Positions 23,871 through 32,860 of a DNA stretch of 64,000 nucleotides are shown one piece after another. Within the stretch, counting starts at the first letter, position 1, and every line of letters starts with the position of its first letter. The stretch is from Chryseobacterium elymi (GTDB lineage Bacteria; Bacteroidota; Bacteroidia; Flavobacteriales; Weeksellaceae), in the NCBI RefSeq assembly GCF_003385495.1, contig NZ_QNUH01000001.1:248001-312000 (forward strand), in the 5' to 3' direction. A program made the position numbers and the translations under genes. The notes under the pieces are model-generated. The model had not been told where the DNA came from and made no database searches. It saw nothing but the letters and a program-made list of their open reading frames with translations.

Positions 23871-24059
23871 CAAAATCTTCGCTCAACTTATTTTAAGTAT
23901 CTTTTAACAAGCAGTTTAAATTTGTATCTTTAAAATTGCAAATACATCTCATAAAATGTATTATGATACTTATTAAAGTCTAAACATTACCTTTCAGCAG
24001 CCAATCACCCTATTAAAAACAGTTAAACCACCGTTTGATTTTCATAAATTTTACAAATA

Positions 24060-24078
24060 CCCCTAAAAAATATAGGGG
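24060..24078. promoter_or_regulatory. Inverted repeat upstream of the glutamine synthetase promoter
   Basis: CCCCTA (24060-24065) and TAGGGG (24073-24078) form a perfect inverted repeat with a 7-nt spacer, centred about 50 bp before the expected transcription start. The position suits an activator or repressor site for nitrogen control. The regulator is unknown. Confidence 0.4.
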
Positions 24079-24105
24079 CAAAATATTTTCAATTCATTTT
24101 TTTTG

Positions 24106-24113
24106 TAAATTTG
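24106..24113 (+). promoter_or_regulatory. -7 element of glnN
   Basis: TAAATTTG matches the TAnnTTTG consensus 22 nt before the glnN ATG. Confidence 0.65.
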
Positions 24114-24135
24114 CCCCACAAAATACAACCTTAAT

Positions 24136-26331
24136 ATGTCAACTTTAAGATTCAAAGCGTTAGAAACTTTACCATTTAAGGACTTCAGAAGAGATAATTC
24201 TGTTGAGGTTCCTGGAAAACTGTCAGAATTATTCTGCCAGAATGTTTTCTCAGAAGAAACCATGAGAGAATATCTGACCAAAGAAGCATTCCAGTCTATC
24301 ATGGATGCTATTAAAAAAGGTACAAAGATCCAGAGACACATTGCAGACCAGGTAGCCGTAGCTATGAAAGACTGGGCAATGAGCAAAGGAGCAACCCACT
24401 ACACACACTGGTTTCAGCCTTTGACAGGAACTACTGCAGAAAAGCATGATTCTTTTTTCACTCCAATTGAAGGAGGAAGAGCCATCGAAAGATTCAGCGG
24501 AAACTTATTGATCCAGCAGGAGCCTGATGCTTCTTCTTTTCCGAATGGAGGGATCAGAAATACCTTCGAGGCAAGAGGCTATACGGCATGGGATCCTACC
24601 TCTCCTGCATTCATCATGGGTACTACTTTATGTATTCCTTCTATCTTTATTTCTTATACAGGAGAAACTTTAGATTATAAAGCCCCTCTTTTAAGAGCTT
24701 TGAATGCTGTAGATGAAGCTGCAACCAACGTAATGCAGTATTTTGACAAAAATGTAACAAAAGTAACTCCTACTTTAGGGTGGGAACAGGAATACTTCCT
24801 AGTTGACTCTGCATTATACCAATCCCGTCCGGATCTTGTTTTAACAGGAAAGACTTTATTAGGCCACTCTCCTGCTAAAGGACAGCAGTTGGACGACCAC
24901 TATTTCGGTTCTATTCCTACAAGAGTAATGAACTTCATGAAAGAACTGGAAATTGAATGTATGAAGTTGGGAATCCCTGTAACAACAAGACATAACGAGG
25001 TTGCCCCTAACCAGTTCGAACTTGCTCCAATGTTCGAAGAAGTAAACGTTGCCGTAGACCACAACTCTTTGTTGATGGATATCATGGCGAGAATTGCTCA
25101 CAAGCACCATTTCCATATTTTATTCCATGAAAAGCCATTTGCAGGAGTAAACGGAAGCGGAAAGCATAACAACTGGTCTTTAGCAACGGATACAGGTGAA
25201 AACCTGTTAAGCCCGGGAAAAAACCCTAAGAAAAACTTACAGTTCTTAACATTCTTCGTGAACACAATCAAAGCGGTTTACGAATATGCTGACCTTTTAA
25301 GAGCAAGTATCGCCTCTGCAAGCAACGACCACAGATTGGGCGCTAACGAAGCTCCACCGGCAATTATTTCCGTATTTATCGGAAGCCAGCTGTTCAGAGT
25401 ACTGGAAGAGCTTGAAAAAGTAACGGAAGGGAAACTTTCTCCGGACGAAAAAACAGACCTTAAATTAAATGTAGTTGGAAAAATTCCTGAAATTCTTTTA
25501 GATAATACTGACAGAAACAGAACTTCCCCATTTGCATTTACAGGAAATAAATTTGAGATCAGAGCGGTAGGTTCTTCTGCAAACTGTGCAGAATCTATGA
25601 CAGTAATGAACACCATTGCTGCTAAACAATTGATCGATTTCAAGAAAGAAGTTGATGCACTTATTGAAACAGGACTTAAGAAAGACGAAGCGATCTTCAA
25701 TGTATTGAGAGAGTACATCAAGCAGTGCAAGAGCATTATGTTTGAAGGTGACGGATATTCTGATGATTGGGCGAAGGAAGCTAAAAAGAGAGGTTTAAAC
25801 AACCTAAAAACTACTCCGGAGGCTCTTAAGCAGGAAATGGATAAAAAATTCGTTGATCTTTACGAGGAGATCGGAGTATTTACTCATAGAGAAGTTGAAG
25901 CCAGAAACGAAATCAAACTGGAAAAATATTCTACTGTCATTGATATTGAAGCAAGAGTTTTAAGTGATATCGCAAGAAACCACATCATTCCTTCTGCTTT
26001 AAATTACCAGAACAGATTGATTGAGAACGTAAAAGGTCTTAAAGAAATATTCCCGGATAAAGAATTCAGAATATTAGCGAAAGAGCAAATGAGCCTGATT
26101 ACGAATATCTCTGAAAACGTTTCCAAGATTAAACTGGGCGTAGAGGATCTTATTAAAGCGAGAGAAGCAGCGAAAGCTGTATCCAATAGTCAGAAGCAGG
26201 CAGAAACCTACTGCAGCAAAGTAATTCCTTTATTTGATGTAATCAGAGAAGCTTCTGATGATCTTGAAATGATGGTGGACGATGAGCTTTGGCCAATGAC
26301 TAAATATAGAGAAATGTTATTTACAAAATAA
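24136..26331 (+). CDS. glnN: Type III glutamine synthetase
   Basis: At 731 residues this is far longer than type I enzymes and has the type III architecture, an ATP-dependent ligase making glutamine from glutamate and ammonium. It opens with RFKALETLPFKDFRRD. The body contains THYTHWFQPLTGTTAEKHDSF, GTTLCIPSIFISYTGE, the catalytic GWEQEYFLVD, VTTRHNEVAPNQFELAPMFE, and the ATP-site NGSGKHNNWS. The long C-terminal helical part with DLEMMVDDELWPMTKYREML is normal for GSIII. It is cytosolic and transcribed alone from a consensus -7 element, with a candidate operator at 24060-24078 and a strong terminator at 26357. Confidence 0.95.
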   Translation: MSTLRFKALETLPFKDFRRDNSVEVPGKLSELFCQNVFSEETMREYLTKEAFQSIMDAIKKGTKIQRHIADQVAVAMKDWAMSKGATHYTHWFQPLTGTTAEKHDSFFTPIEGGRAIERFSGNLLIQQEPDASSFPNGGIRNTFEARGYTAWDPTSPAFIMGTTLCIPSIFISYTGETLDYKAPLLRALNAVDEAATNVMQYFDKNVTKVTPTLGWEQEYFLVDSALYQSRPDLVLTGKTLLGHSPAKGQQLDDHYFGSIPTRVMNFMKELEIECMKLGIPVTTRHNEVAPNQFELAPMFEEVNVAVDHNSLLMDIMARIAHKHHFHILFHEKPFAGVNGSGKHNNWSLATDTGENLLSPGKNPKKNLQFLTFFVNTIKAVYEYADLLRASIASASNDHRLGANEAPPAIISVFIGSQLFRVLEELEKVTEGKLSPDEKTDLKLNVVGKIPEILLDNTDRNRTSPFAFTGNKFEIRAVGSSANCAESMTVMNTIAAKQLIDFKKEVDALIETGLKKDEAIFNVLREYIKQCKSIMFEGDGYSDDWAKEAKKRGLNNLKTTPEALKQEMDKKFVDLYEEIGVFTHREVEARNEIKLEKYSTVIDIEARVLSDIARNHIIPSALNYQNRLIENVKGLKEIFPDKEFRILAKEQMSLITNISENVSKIKLGVEDLIKAREAAKAVSNSQKQAETYCSKVIPLFDVIREASDDLEMMVDDELWPMTKYREMLFTK

Positions 26332-26356
26332 CATTTGTAAAGTTCCATATTAGTTA

Positions 26357-26386
26357 AATCCCCCGAAAAATCGGGGGATTTTTTTG
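26357..26386 (+). terminator. Terminator of glnN
   Basis: AATCCCCCGA (26357-26366) pairs with TCGGGGGATT (26371-26380) and is followed by a run of T. Confidence 0.9.
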
Positions 26387-26609
26387 TTTTATTAACAGTC
26401 CTAAAAATTGGAGTTTTAAATAACAAAATCCGACTGATAAAGGAAAAGCCATTTATTATGTTAAAGAATCTTAATAAAAAAAACCGCAGACTCACCAAAA
26501 ATAGGCGGTTGCGGTTTATTTTTCTTTAACATACTTAAATAATATGTTAAAATGTGTTAAATAAAGAACCTGACAATAATCATATCAGGGGTCTTTTGCC
26601 CGGAATCTC

Positions 26610-26617
26610 TACTTTTG
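26610..26617 (+). promoter_or_regulatory. -7 element of the NlpC/P60 lipoprotein gene
   Basis: TACTTTTG matches the consensus and lies 50 nt upstream of the ATG at 26668. It falls inside the longer in-frame extension from 26554, which supports the shorter start. Confidence 0.6.
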
Positions 26618-26667
26618 TAATGCTTTTGAAAATAAATATTCCTTTTAACACGGATAATCAAATATAT

Positions 26668-27378
26668 ATGAAGAAAAGAGTTTTGTTTTATTTAGTTGCT
26701 TTAGTGTCTACAGTTTCAGTTCAATCATGCGCTACAAATTATGTAGTTTCACAACCAGCAACTTACGCTAAAGAATACAAAACAGATGCCAAACTAGCTT
26801 CTATTGACAACAAGAAAATGGAGCAGGATAAGCAAAGACTTATTGATTCTTTCCTGGCGGAAAAGGCGGCATCTATCGCAAACGCGAAAAAAGCTATTAA
26901 GAATTCTGAGATTGCAAAGGCAGTCAAATACAATAAAACCATCGACAATATCCTTACAGAAGCTGAAACATACCTTGGGACTCCATACAGATACGGAGGA
27001 ATGACCAGAAGAGGTATTGATTGTTCAGCTTTCGTTCTTTCTGTATTCGGAGCAGCAGCAGGGCTAAGCTTACCAAGAGTAGCGGCTTCTCAGGCTCAGG
27101 AGGGTGAAAGTATTGATAAAAGTGAGCTTCAGAAAGGAGATCTGATCTTCTTTTCACACGGAAGAAGAATCTCTCACGTAGGTATCGTAGAAAGTGTAAC
27201 TGAAGAAGGTGAAATCAAATTCATCCACGCAGCCACTTCTAAAGGGGTAATGATCTCATCGCTGAATGATTCTTACTGGGGACCGAAATTCAGGTTTGCC
27301 AAAAGAGTGATCAACGAGAACGGAGACGCTTACAACAATTTAGCTTCTTCTACTCCATCCGCAGCGACAAGTTTTTAA
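26668..27378 (+). CDS. NlpC/P60 (C40) family lipoprotein peptidase
   Basis: The protein has 236 residues from the ATG at 26668, which gives a lipoprotein signal ending in SVQSC with C21. The C-terminal 130 residues are an NlpC/P60 domain: YRYGGMTRRGIDCSAFV with catalytic C119, then RRISHVGIVE with H170, and FIHAAT with the third polar residue H187. Such enzymes cut the D-gamma-Glu to meso-diaminopimelate bond of peptidoglycan during growth. An in-frame ATG at 26554 lies upstream of the promoter. The stretch from 31 to 95 is helical and probably spaces the catalytic domain from the membrane. Confidence 0.92.
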   Translation: MKKRVLFYLVALVSTVSVQSCATNYVVSQPATYAKEYKTDAKLASIDNKKMEQDKQRLIDSFLAEKAASIANAKKAIKNSEIAKAVKYNKTIDNILTEAETYLGTPYRYGGMTRRGIDCSAFVLSVFGAAAGLSLPRVAASQAQEGESIDKSELQKGDLIFFSHGRRISHVGIVESVTEEGEIKFIHAATSKGVMISSLNDSYWGPKFRFAKRVINENGDAYNNLASSTPSAATSF

Positions 27379-27403
27379 TTTTAAATAATTGATTTAAATA
27401 ATG

Positions 27404-27432
27404 AAGCCATCAGAATCTGATGGCTTTTTTAT
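27404..27432 (+). terminator. Terminator of the NlpC/P60 gene
   Basis: AAGCCATCAG (27404-27413) pairs with CTGATGGCTT (27417-27426) and is followed by six T. Confidence 0.85.
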
Positions 27433-27495
27433 TGTTTAACGTTGATATTTGACTGATTTGTTGGCTGAGGCTCTCGAAGCCAACATGTTTTGACT

Positions 27496-27543
27496 ACCCC
27501 GTCTTTTTGCTTTGCAAAAATCCACCCCTTCTGAGAAGGGGAA
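27496..27543. repeat. Dispersed double-hairpin repeat
   Basis: An element with two adjacent hairpins: TTTTTGC (27504-27510) with GCAAAAA (27514-27520), and CCCCTTCT (27525-27532) with AGAAGGGG (27534-27541). It begins ACCCCGTC and ends GGGGAAT. Sequences of this form are familiar as dispersed intergenic repeats in Chryseobacterium and relatives. Only one copy is in this window. Confidence 0.5.
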
Positions 27544-27607
27544 TGATGGAAGATAGAAAATGAATGATAGGTTTTATAATAAAATATGAGTCTTTTTCTT
27601 TCTCCTT

Positions 27608-28183
27608 TTAGTCTTTATCTATTTCGATATCCAGTTTATAAAGAAGTCCATGTACCTCAGAAAGGGAAAACTTAGCCTTTTTAAGACGATTTACGGAAGG
27701 ATCTATGGAATAGCTGAATGAAGTCCTGAAATCTGTTTTTTCAAGATTGGTATTGTCGAAAATAGCTCCGGAAAGATCACAGCTGGTAAATACTGAATTG
27801 GCCAGATCACATTCAGCGAAATCGGTTTCAATTAATCTGGAATTTTTAAAGACCGTTTTTTTAATTGAGGTTTTGTAGAATACAGCATTATTCATTAAAC
27901 ATCCATCAAATGTAAACGAAAGTCCGAAATCGTTGCAGTCATTAAACTGAAGCCCGAACATTTTACATTCTTTGAAAGCAGCATTCTTAAAAGATGTTTT
28001 CACCAGTTTTGCCATGCTTAGATTACACCCGGTAAATTCACAGTCTGTAAAGCTGAAACCTGAAAGATCAGCATATTCAAAGCTGCAGTTCCAGAAGGTA
28101 CAGTTTTCGTATTCGCCTTTTTCGAAAGGCTGTTCATTAAAATTGATATTTTGATAATTTTGATCCAGAATATATGCTTGCAT
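27608..28183 (-). CDS. Pentapeptide-repeat protein
   Basis: The 191-residue protein is built almost wholly of pentapeptide repeats of the A(D/N)LxF type: YADLSGFSFTDCEFTGCNLS, FKNSRLIETDFAECDLANSV and FDNTNLEKTDF. It should fold into a right-handed quadrilateral beta helix. Members related to Qnr and MfpA mimic DNA and protect gyrase, but most have no known role and nothing here shows fluoroquinolone protection. No signal peptide is visible. It lies downstream of rodA on the opposite side of a 66-bp gap and may have its own promoter. Confidence 0.88.
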   Translation of the reverse strand: MQAYILDQNYQNINFNEQPFEKGEYENCTFWNCSFEYADLSGFSFTDCEFTGCNLSMAKLVKTSFKNAAFKECKMFGLQFNDCNDFGLSFTFDGCLMNNAVFYKTSIKKTVFKNSRLIETDFAECDLANSVFTSCDLSGAIFDNTNLEKTDFRTSFSYSIDPSVNRLKKAKFSLSEVHGLLYKLDIEIDKD

Positions 28184-28249
28184 TAGGCCTGTCTTTATGT
28201 TAAAGGTTCCGTCCTGTAATTTAAAGAATATAAGATATCACACTACAAT

Positions 28250-29479
28250 TTATACCAGACTATTCTTATCCGAATAATTCAGTTTAAAAAAGATAAAAGT
28301 CATCATAGAAAAGGCAAGCAGCGAGCTTCCACCATAACTGAAATACGGAAGCGGGATGCCTACTGTCGGGAAAAGCCCCATAACCATCCCTAAATTAATC
28401 GTAAAGTGCATCATGAGAATAGAAGCAAGACAATATCCGAACACTCGGTTAAAGGTAGATTTTTGTTGTTCTGCAAGATAGTAGATCCGCCCTATGTAGA
28501 CCATATAGCATAAAACAAGTACTGCGCTTCCTATAAAGCCCCATTCTTCACCTACTGTACAGAAAATATAATCGGTTTCCTGCTCGGGAACAAATTTCCC
28601 CTGCGTTACTGATCCTTCACGATATCCTTTTCCTAAAAGTCCACCGGATCCTATAGCTGTTTTTGAATATAATAAATTGTATCCCGAAGTATCTCTGAAT
28701 GCTTTTTCTCCTTTGTAAAGGACCTCAATTCTTTCTCTCTGGTGCTTTGGAAGCTTTTCCAGGATATAGGGTGACCCGAAAGCCAGTCCACACAACAGAA
28801 GGACTGAACCGGCAATTCCTGAAATAGAAATTACGTCCCAGGACATTCTGTGATAATTCATAGCGATCAAAATCCCGGCAATTACTACAACCGCTAACGC
28901 TACATAAACTGGGGGTATTGCAAGAGAGACCAAAAAGACTCCGGCAAAAACAAATCCTACTCCAAATAGAAGACCGCTCAGCCCTTCCCTGTATAAGGCA
29001 ATAAAGAATGCTATAAACACAAGCATGGAACCCACATCCGGAATCGCGAGAACAACGGCTGCCGGAATCCCGATGATGGCTAAAACAGTCCAAAGTGATT
29101 TTTTAACTTTCAGATTGAAATCCGGTCCCGAGACGTAGTTTGCAAGCATAAGAGCAGTTCCTATTTTCGCAAATTCCACGGGCTGCATCGTAAAGCTTCC
29201 GAATTTATACCAGTTTTTCTGTCCAAGAATCTCTTTTCCAAACGGGAAGAGCCCAATCAGAAGTAAAACCCCGCCGATATAGATAATAGCAGACATATTC
29301 TCGAAGAACTTGCTTCGTCCCACGAATATAATAAGCCCTACAAATAGAGAGATACAGAAGAAAATCAACTGTTTTTCCCCTAATTTCTGGTCAACACTGT
29401 AAATATTTGCAATTGCAAAAATGCAAAGCAGAAAATACAGCCCGAGTCCTAGTTTATCTATTCCTTCTGCCCACTTCAT
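28250..29479 (-). CDS. rodA: Rod-shape protein RodA
   Basis: The 409-residue polytopic SEDS protein is the peptidoglycan polymerase of the elongation complex, working with PBP2. Ten transmembrane segments are expected; family phrases include GQKNWYKFGSFTMQPVEFAKIG, IPDVGSML (with the catalytic-site aspartate) and FPTVGIPLPYFSYGGSSLL near the C-terminus. The start overlaps the mrdA stop by 4 nt, so the two are translationally coupled. It is the last gene of the rod-shape operon. Confidence 0.95.
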   Translation of the reverse strand: MKWAEGIDKLGLGLYFLLCIFAIANIYSVDQKLGEKQLIFFCISLFVGLIIFVGRSKFFENMSAIIYIGGVLLLIGLFPFGKEILGQKNWYKFGSFTMQPVEFAKIGTALMLANYVSGPDFNLKVKKSLWTVLAIIGIPAAVVLAIPDVGSMLVFIAFFIALYREGLSGLLFGVGFVFAGVFLVSLAIPPVYVALAVVVIAGILIAMNYHRMSWDVISISGIAGSVLLLCGLAFGSPYILEKLPKHQRERIEVLYKGEKAFRDTSGYNLLYSKTAIGSGGLLGKGYREGSVTQGKFVPEQETDYIFCTVGEEWGFIGSAVLVLCYMVYIGRIYYLAEQQKSTFNRVFGYCLASILMMHFTINLGMVMGLFPTVGIPLPYFSYGGSSLLAFSMMTFIFFKLNYSDKNSLV

Positions 29480-31482
29480 CGCTTTACGTTTTTAGTGTTG
29501 TTTTTTGTTTCTTCTTCTATTTTTTTCTGCAGCTTTATTTTCTGCTCTTTGATAAAGTTCAGACTGTCCTGTTTTCTTTTCAGCTTAACAGAATCTGCTG
29601 CAGGGTCTTTATATAATCCTTTACGTTTCAGGTCTGCAATCCACTGTCTTTTATATTCAGGCATAAAGCTGGCACTGGTCATCTTTTTGTAAAGGTGTTC
29701 TCTCTTAAGATCTCCGGTTATATATTTTTCAGCGATCACAGTACAGGCAGGGCCTGCCCATGTTGCACCAAATCCGGCATGCTCCATTACTGCCGCCACT
29801 ACAATCCTAGGTTTATCTGCAGGAGCAATCAATACGAAAATAGAGTTATCTTTTCCCTGAGGAACCTGTGCGGTACCTGTTTTTGCAAGCTGGGTAAAGT
29901 CATTGGATTTCAGGCTTCTTGCGGTACCTCTCAGCACTACAGCCTCCATTCCTTTCAGTACAGGCTCGAAATGCTTCGGATCTACAAGAGTTTTATGTTT
30001 TGTTTTAAATCTTGGATCAGGATTCGGTTTGCCATCAATAGATTTAACGATATGTGGGGTGTAAAACCAACCTTTATTTGCAATGGCAGCAACATAGTTC
30101 GCCAATTGAAGAGGGGTTACCAAAACGTCACCCTGCCCCATCCCGTTAAAAATGGACCCGTTCATGGTATAATCGGAGCTCCAGTTTTTCTTTCCGCTTC
30201 TTTTTTCATAAAATTTACCGGAAGGGATTCTGCCCGGAGAACCTACGGCAATATCATTATTCAGGTATTCTCCTACCCCGAAGCTGCTCATTATTTTTTT
30301 CCATTCATCAACCCCTTTGGAAGGATCGCCCGGATATTTATTCATGATAGCAATAAACGCATGAGAGAAATAACAGTTACTGGACACCTGGATAGAAGGA
30401 ATAAGAGGATCAGCTCCACCATGTCCTTTAATTCTCAACCCTTTGTAATAGAAGCCGCCGCCACAAGGAAAAATGGTATTCTCGTCCATCACTCCCATCT
30501 GCATTCCCGCCAAGGCAGTCAGCAGCTTAAAAGTAGAGCCCGGAGGATAGGCTGCCTGAACAGATCTGTCAAATGTAGGCTTGTTTTCGTATAAGGTATC
30601 TTTTGATAATGCGTACAGGTTTTTTGATTTGTAAGGCCCTGTAAATAAATTCGGATCAATATCCGGGCCAGTCGCCATGGTTAGAATTTCACCGTTATTC
30701 GGATCTATGGCTACAATTGCCCCATGTTTGCCAACCAGCATTTCCTCTGCCATTCTTTGCAGGTCGTAGTCAATAGTTAAGGTAATATCTTTTCCGGTAA
30801 CCACATCTTTGTCCAGCGCGCCATTTTTATAGGAACCAATATTCCGGAGTTTAATATCCTTCTGAATATATTTCATCCCTTTTATACCGCGAAGATCTTT
30901 CTCATAAGATTTCTCAACTCCTGTTTTCCCGATAAAGTCTCCGGGAAGATAATAAATGGAATCTTTTTTAATTTCTCTTTCATTCACTTCACTGGTATAT
31001 CCCAAAAGGTTTCCGGAAGTGGCTACTTCGTACTGACGCTGAGGTCTGGAAACAATACTGAATGCCGGGTATTTGAAAATAATTTCCTGCACCCTTGCAA
31101 TATCTTCCCTGCTGAGGTCCTTAAAAAAGGTCATAGGAGTCAGCTTTGAATAGTATTTTTCTTTCTTAATGATTTCGATTCGTTTAATAAAGTCCGCTTT
31201 ACTGATCTGCATCAGGTTACAGAACCCAATGGTATCAAAATCCGGTTTCATTAAGGCTTGTGTAAATGAAATTTCGTAAGCAGGCTGGTTCCCCACAAGG
31301 ATTTTCCCGTTCCTATCAAAAACAACCCCTCTCTGCGGGATTACATATTCAATTTTAATAGATGTGTTCGCTGCATTTAAAGCATAACGGTCTGTAAACA
31401 ACTGCAAATAAGCAAGCCTCGCCACAAAAATAAGGGCGATAACTACGAGGGCAGAAAAGATTTTTAAATAACGTGTGTTCAA
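29476..31482 (-). CDS. mrdA: Penicillin-binding protein 2 (transpeptidase)
   Basis: The 668-residue class B penicillin-binding protein cross-links peptidoglycan in the elongation complex. It has one N-terminal membrane segment (IFSALVVIALIFVARLAYLQ), a pedestal domain, and the transpeptidase domain with SxxK at S316-TFK-319, the SxN motif in VSSNCYF and KTGT beginning at K534. A charged tail with many K and E residues follows the catalytic domain. It overlaps mreD and rodA by 4 nt each. Confidence 0.95.
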   Translation of the reverse strand: MNTRYLKIFSALVVIALIFVARLAYLQLFTDRYALNAANTSIKIEYVIPQRGVVFDRNGKILVGNQPAYEISFTQALMKPDFDTIGFCNLMQISKADFIKRIEIIKKEKYYSKLTPMTFFKDLSREDIARVQEIIFKYPAFSIVSRPQRQYEVATSGNLLGYTSEVNEREIKKDSIYYLPGDFIGKTGVEKSYEKDLRGIKGMKYIQKDIKLRNIGSYKNGALDKDVVTGKDITLTIDYDLQRMAEEMLVGKHGAIVAIDPNNGEILTMATGPDIDPNLFTGPYKSKNLYALSKDTLYENKPTFDRSVQAAYPPGSTFKLLTALAGMQMGVMDENTIFPCGGGFYYKGLRIKGHGGADPLIPSIQVSSNCYFSHAFIAIMNKYPGDPSKGVDEWKKIMSSFGVGEYLNNDIAVGSPGRIPSGKFYEKRSGKKNWSSDYTMNGSIFNGMGQGDVLVTPLQLANYVAAIANKGWFYTPHIVKSIDGKPNPDPRFKTKHKTLVDPKHFEPVLKGMEAVVLRGTARSLKSNDFTQLAKTGTAQVPQGKDNSIFVLIAPADKPRIVVAAVMEHAGFGATWAGPACTVIAEKYITGDLKREHLYKKMTSASFMPEYKRQWIADLKRKGLYKDPAADSVKLKRKQDSLNFIKEQKIKLQKKIEEETKNNTKNVKR

Positions 31483-31985
31483 ACTTTTTGTTTGATTTTA
31501 AATATTAATGCGTAAACCACTATAAATATAAAGGAAATTATACTTGTGATCACCACATTAAGTAATATTTCAAAAAAACGGCTAAATTTAAAAAACTCTA
31601 TATACTGCACTAAAAGCTGATGCAGGAAGATACTCGAAAATAAAAACAGTAAAAACTGTGCCCATTGAAGGGACTGAAAAGAGAAAAAATCTGTGGAAGT
31701 ATCTGTGGAAGTTCTGAAGATTAATGTTCTGAAATAAGCAATCAACGTTGTTGCAAAAGCATTGATTCCCCACGAGTAAAGGAATGCGTCTACAGAAAGT
31801 CCTATTAAAAAGCTTAAAGCTAAAAACTGATATCTATTTCTGAAGAAAGGATAAAACATGACGAACACCGGATAAAGAACCGGCGTGTACTTTCCGAAAA
31901 TAGTGATCCTGTTGAGTACAAAAATCTGTAATGCAACCAGGAAGATCATGATCAATATATCGGTAAATAGAGTCCTGCTAATCAT
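31479..31985 (-). CDS. mreD: Rod-shape protein MreD
   Basis: The 168-residue protein has five probable membrane segments and the MreD pattern with LQIFVLNRITIFGKYTPVLYP near the start. It is a membrane subunit of the elongation complex. Identification rests mainly on the position between mreC and mrdA and on the hydrophobic profile, since MreD is poorly conserved. It overlaps mreC by 7 nt and mrdA by 4 nt. Confidence 0.88.
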   Translation of the reverse strand: MISRTLFTDILIMIFLVALQIFVLNRITIFGKYTPVLYPVFVMFYPFFRNRYQFLALSFLIGLSVDAFLYSWGINAFATTLIAYFRTLIFRTSTDTSTDFFSFQSLQWAQFLLFLFSSIFLHQLLVQYIEFFKFSRFFEILLNVVITSIISFIFIVVYALIFKIKQKV

Positions 31986-32832
31986 TTTCTTTTTTTATTA
32001 CGGCCTGCAGCGTATCCTGAATTTTCTGTACTTCAGCTTTTTTAAGGTTCTTCACAACAAATACCTTGCTTAAAGCACCCATTTTTTCACTCAGCTCTAC
32101 TGAGATATCCCAGAAACCTGTTTTATTGTCTACAGAATATCCTGCAATAGTACCAATCATTACCCCTTTAGGAAAAATAGCTGATTTACCGTCTGTAACA
32201 ACAGTATCCCCAACTTTTAAAGCAACATATTTAGGAATGTCCGCAAGATGCATCACCCTTGAATTATCACCATTCCAGGTTAAAGTTCCAAAATATCCTG
32301 AATTTTTCAACGAAGCATTGATTCTGATCCTGTTAACACTCAGAACGGACTGAACTAAAGCATAACTGTCTGTAGAGTTGATTACAATTCCGGCAATTCC
32401 TTTAGGAGCCATTACTCCCATCTGAGGAAAAACACCGTCTCTGCGGCCACGGTTAATGGTAAAGTAATTATTTCTTCTGTTGATACTGTTAAAGACAATC
32501 TCTCCATCTACAAAAGTATAGATCTGACCACCGCCTAATGTATCATGTACTTTTCTGAATACGGGATTTTTTGCACCTTCTTTACCGTAAAGCTGGATCA
32601 TCAGAGCTTTGTTCTGAGCAACAAGATCTTCATTGATCTGTTTCAGCTTCAGATATGAAACTCCCTCATCAATATACCCAGAAATCCATGAATTCAGCGC
32701 AGCCGACTGGCCAGCTACCCATGATTTCTGCATGGCATTTTTAGAGAATATCAGAACCAGAGCAACAATCTGCAGGAATATAAAGAAGACAAAAAGGGCG
32801 TTCTTCGAAAATAGTCTCAGCAAAAATCCCAT
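31978..32832 (-). CDS. mreC: Rod-shape-determining protein MreC
   Basis: The 284-residue bitopic protein has one N-terminal membrane segment (ALFVFFIFLQIVALVLIF), a periplasmic coiled coil (YLKLKQINEDLVAQNKALM) and the MreC beta-barrel domains with NYFTINRGRRDGVFPQMGVM and GIAGIVINSTDSYALVQSVL. It activates PBP2 and RodA. It follows mreB by 28 nt. Confidence 0.94.
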   Translation of the reverse strand: MGFLLRLFSKNALFVFFIFLQIVALVLIFSKNAMQKSWVAGQSAALNSWISGYIDEGVSYLKLKQINEDLVAQNKALMIQLYGKEGAKNPVFRKVHDTLGGGQIYTFVDGEIVFNSINRRNNYFTINRGRRDGVFPQMGVMAPKGIAGIVINSTDSYALVQSVLSVNRIRINASLKNSGYFGTLTWNGDNSRVMHLADIPKYVALKVGDTVVTDGKSAIFPKGVMIGTIAGYSVDNKTGFWDISVELSEKMGALSKVFVVKNLKKAEVQKIQDTLQAVIKKEND

Positions 32833-32860
32833 TCAGATATATAGTCGTAAAAGGTTAAAA

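Larger units (their letters stand above)
26332..26667. other. Intergenic region between glnN and the NlpC/P60 gene
   Basis: These 336 bp contain the glnN terminator, a second hairpin (AAACCGCA at 26481-26488 with TGCGGTTT at 26510-26517, then a T-rich tract), and the NlpC promoter at 26610-26617. No credible reading frame lies within it. The second hairpin ends a stretch of about 100 nt with no known transcript, so a small RNA is possible but unsupported by a promoter. Confidence 0.5.

Noticed and set aside
29695-30594. A 299-residue open frame on the plus strand opposite mrdA
   Set aside because: It lies wholly opposite a clear penicillin-binding protein gene, has a composition rich in C, R, S and H typical of antisense shadows, and shows no domain.
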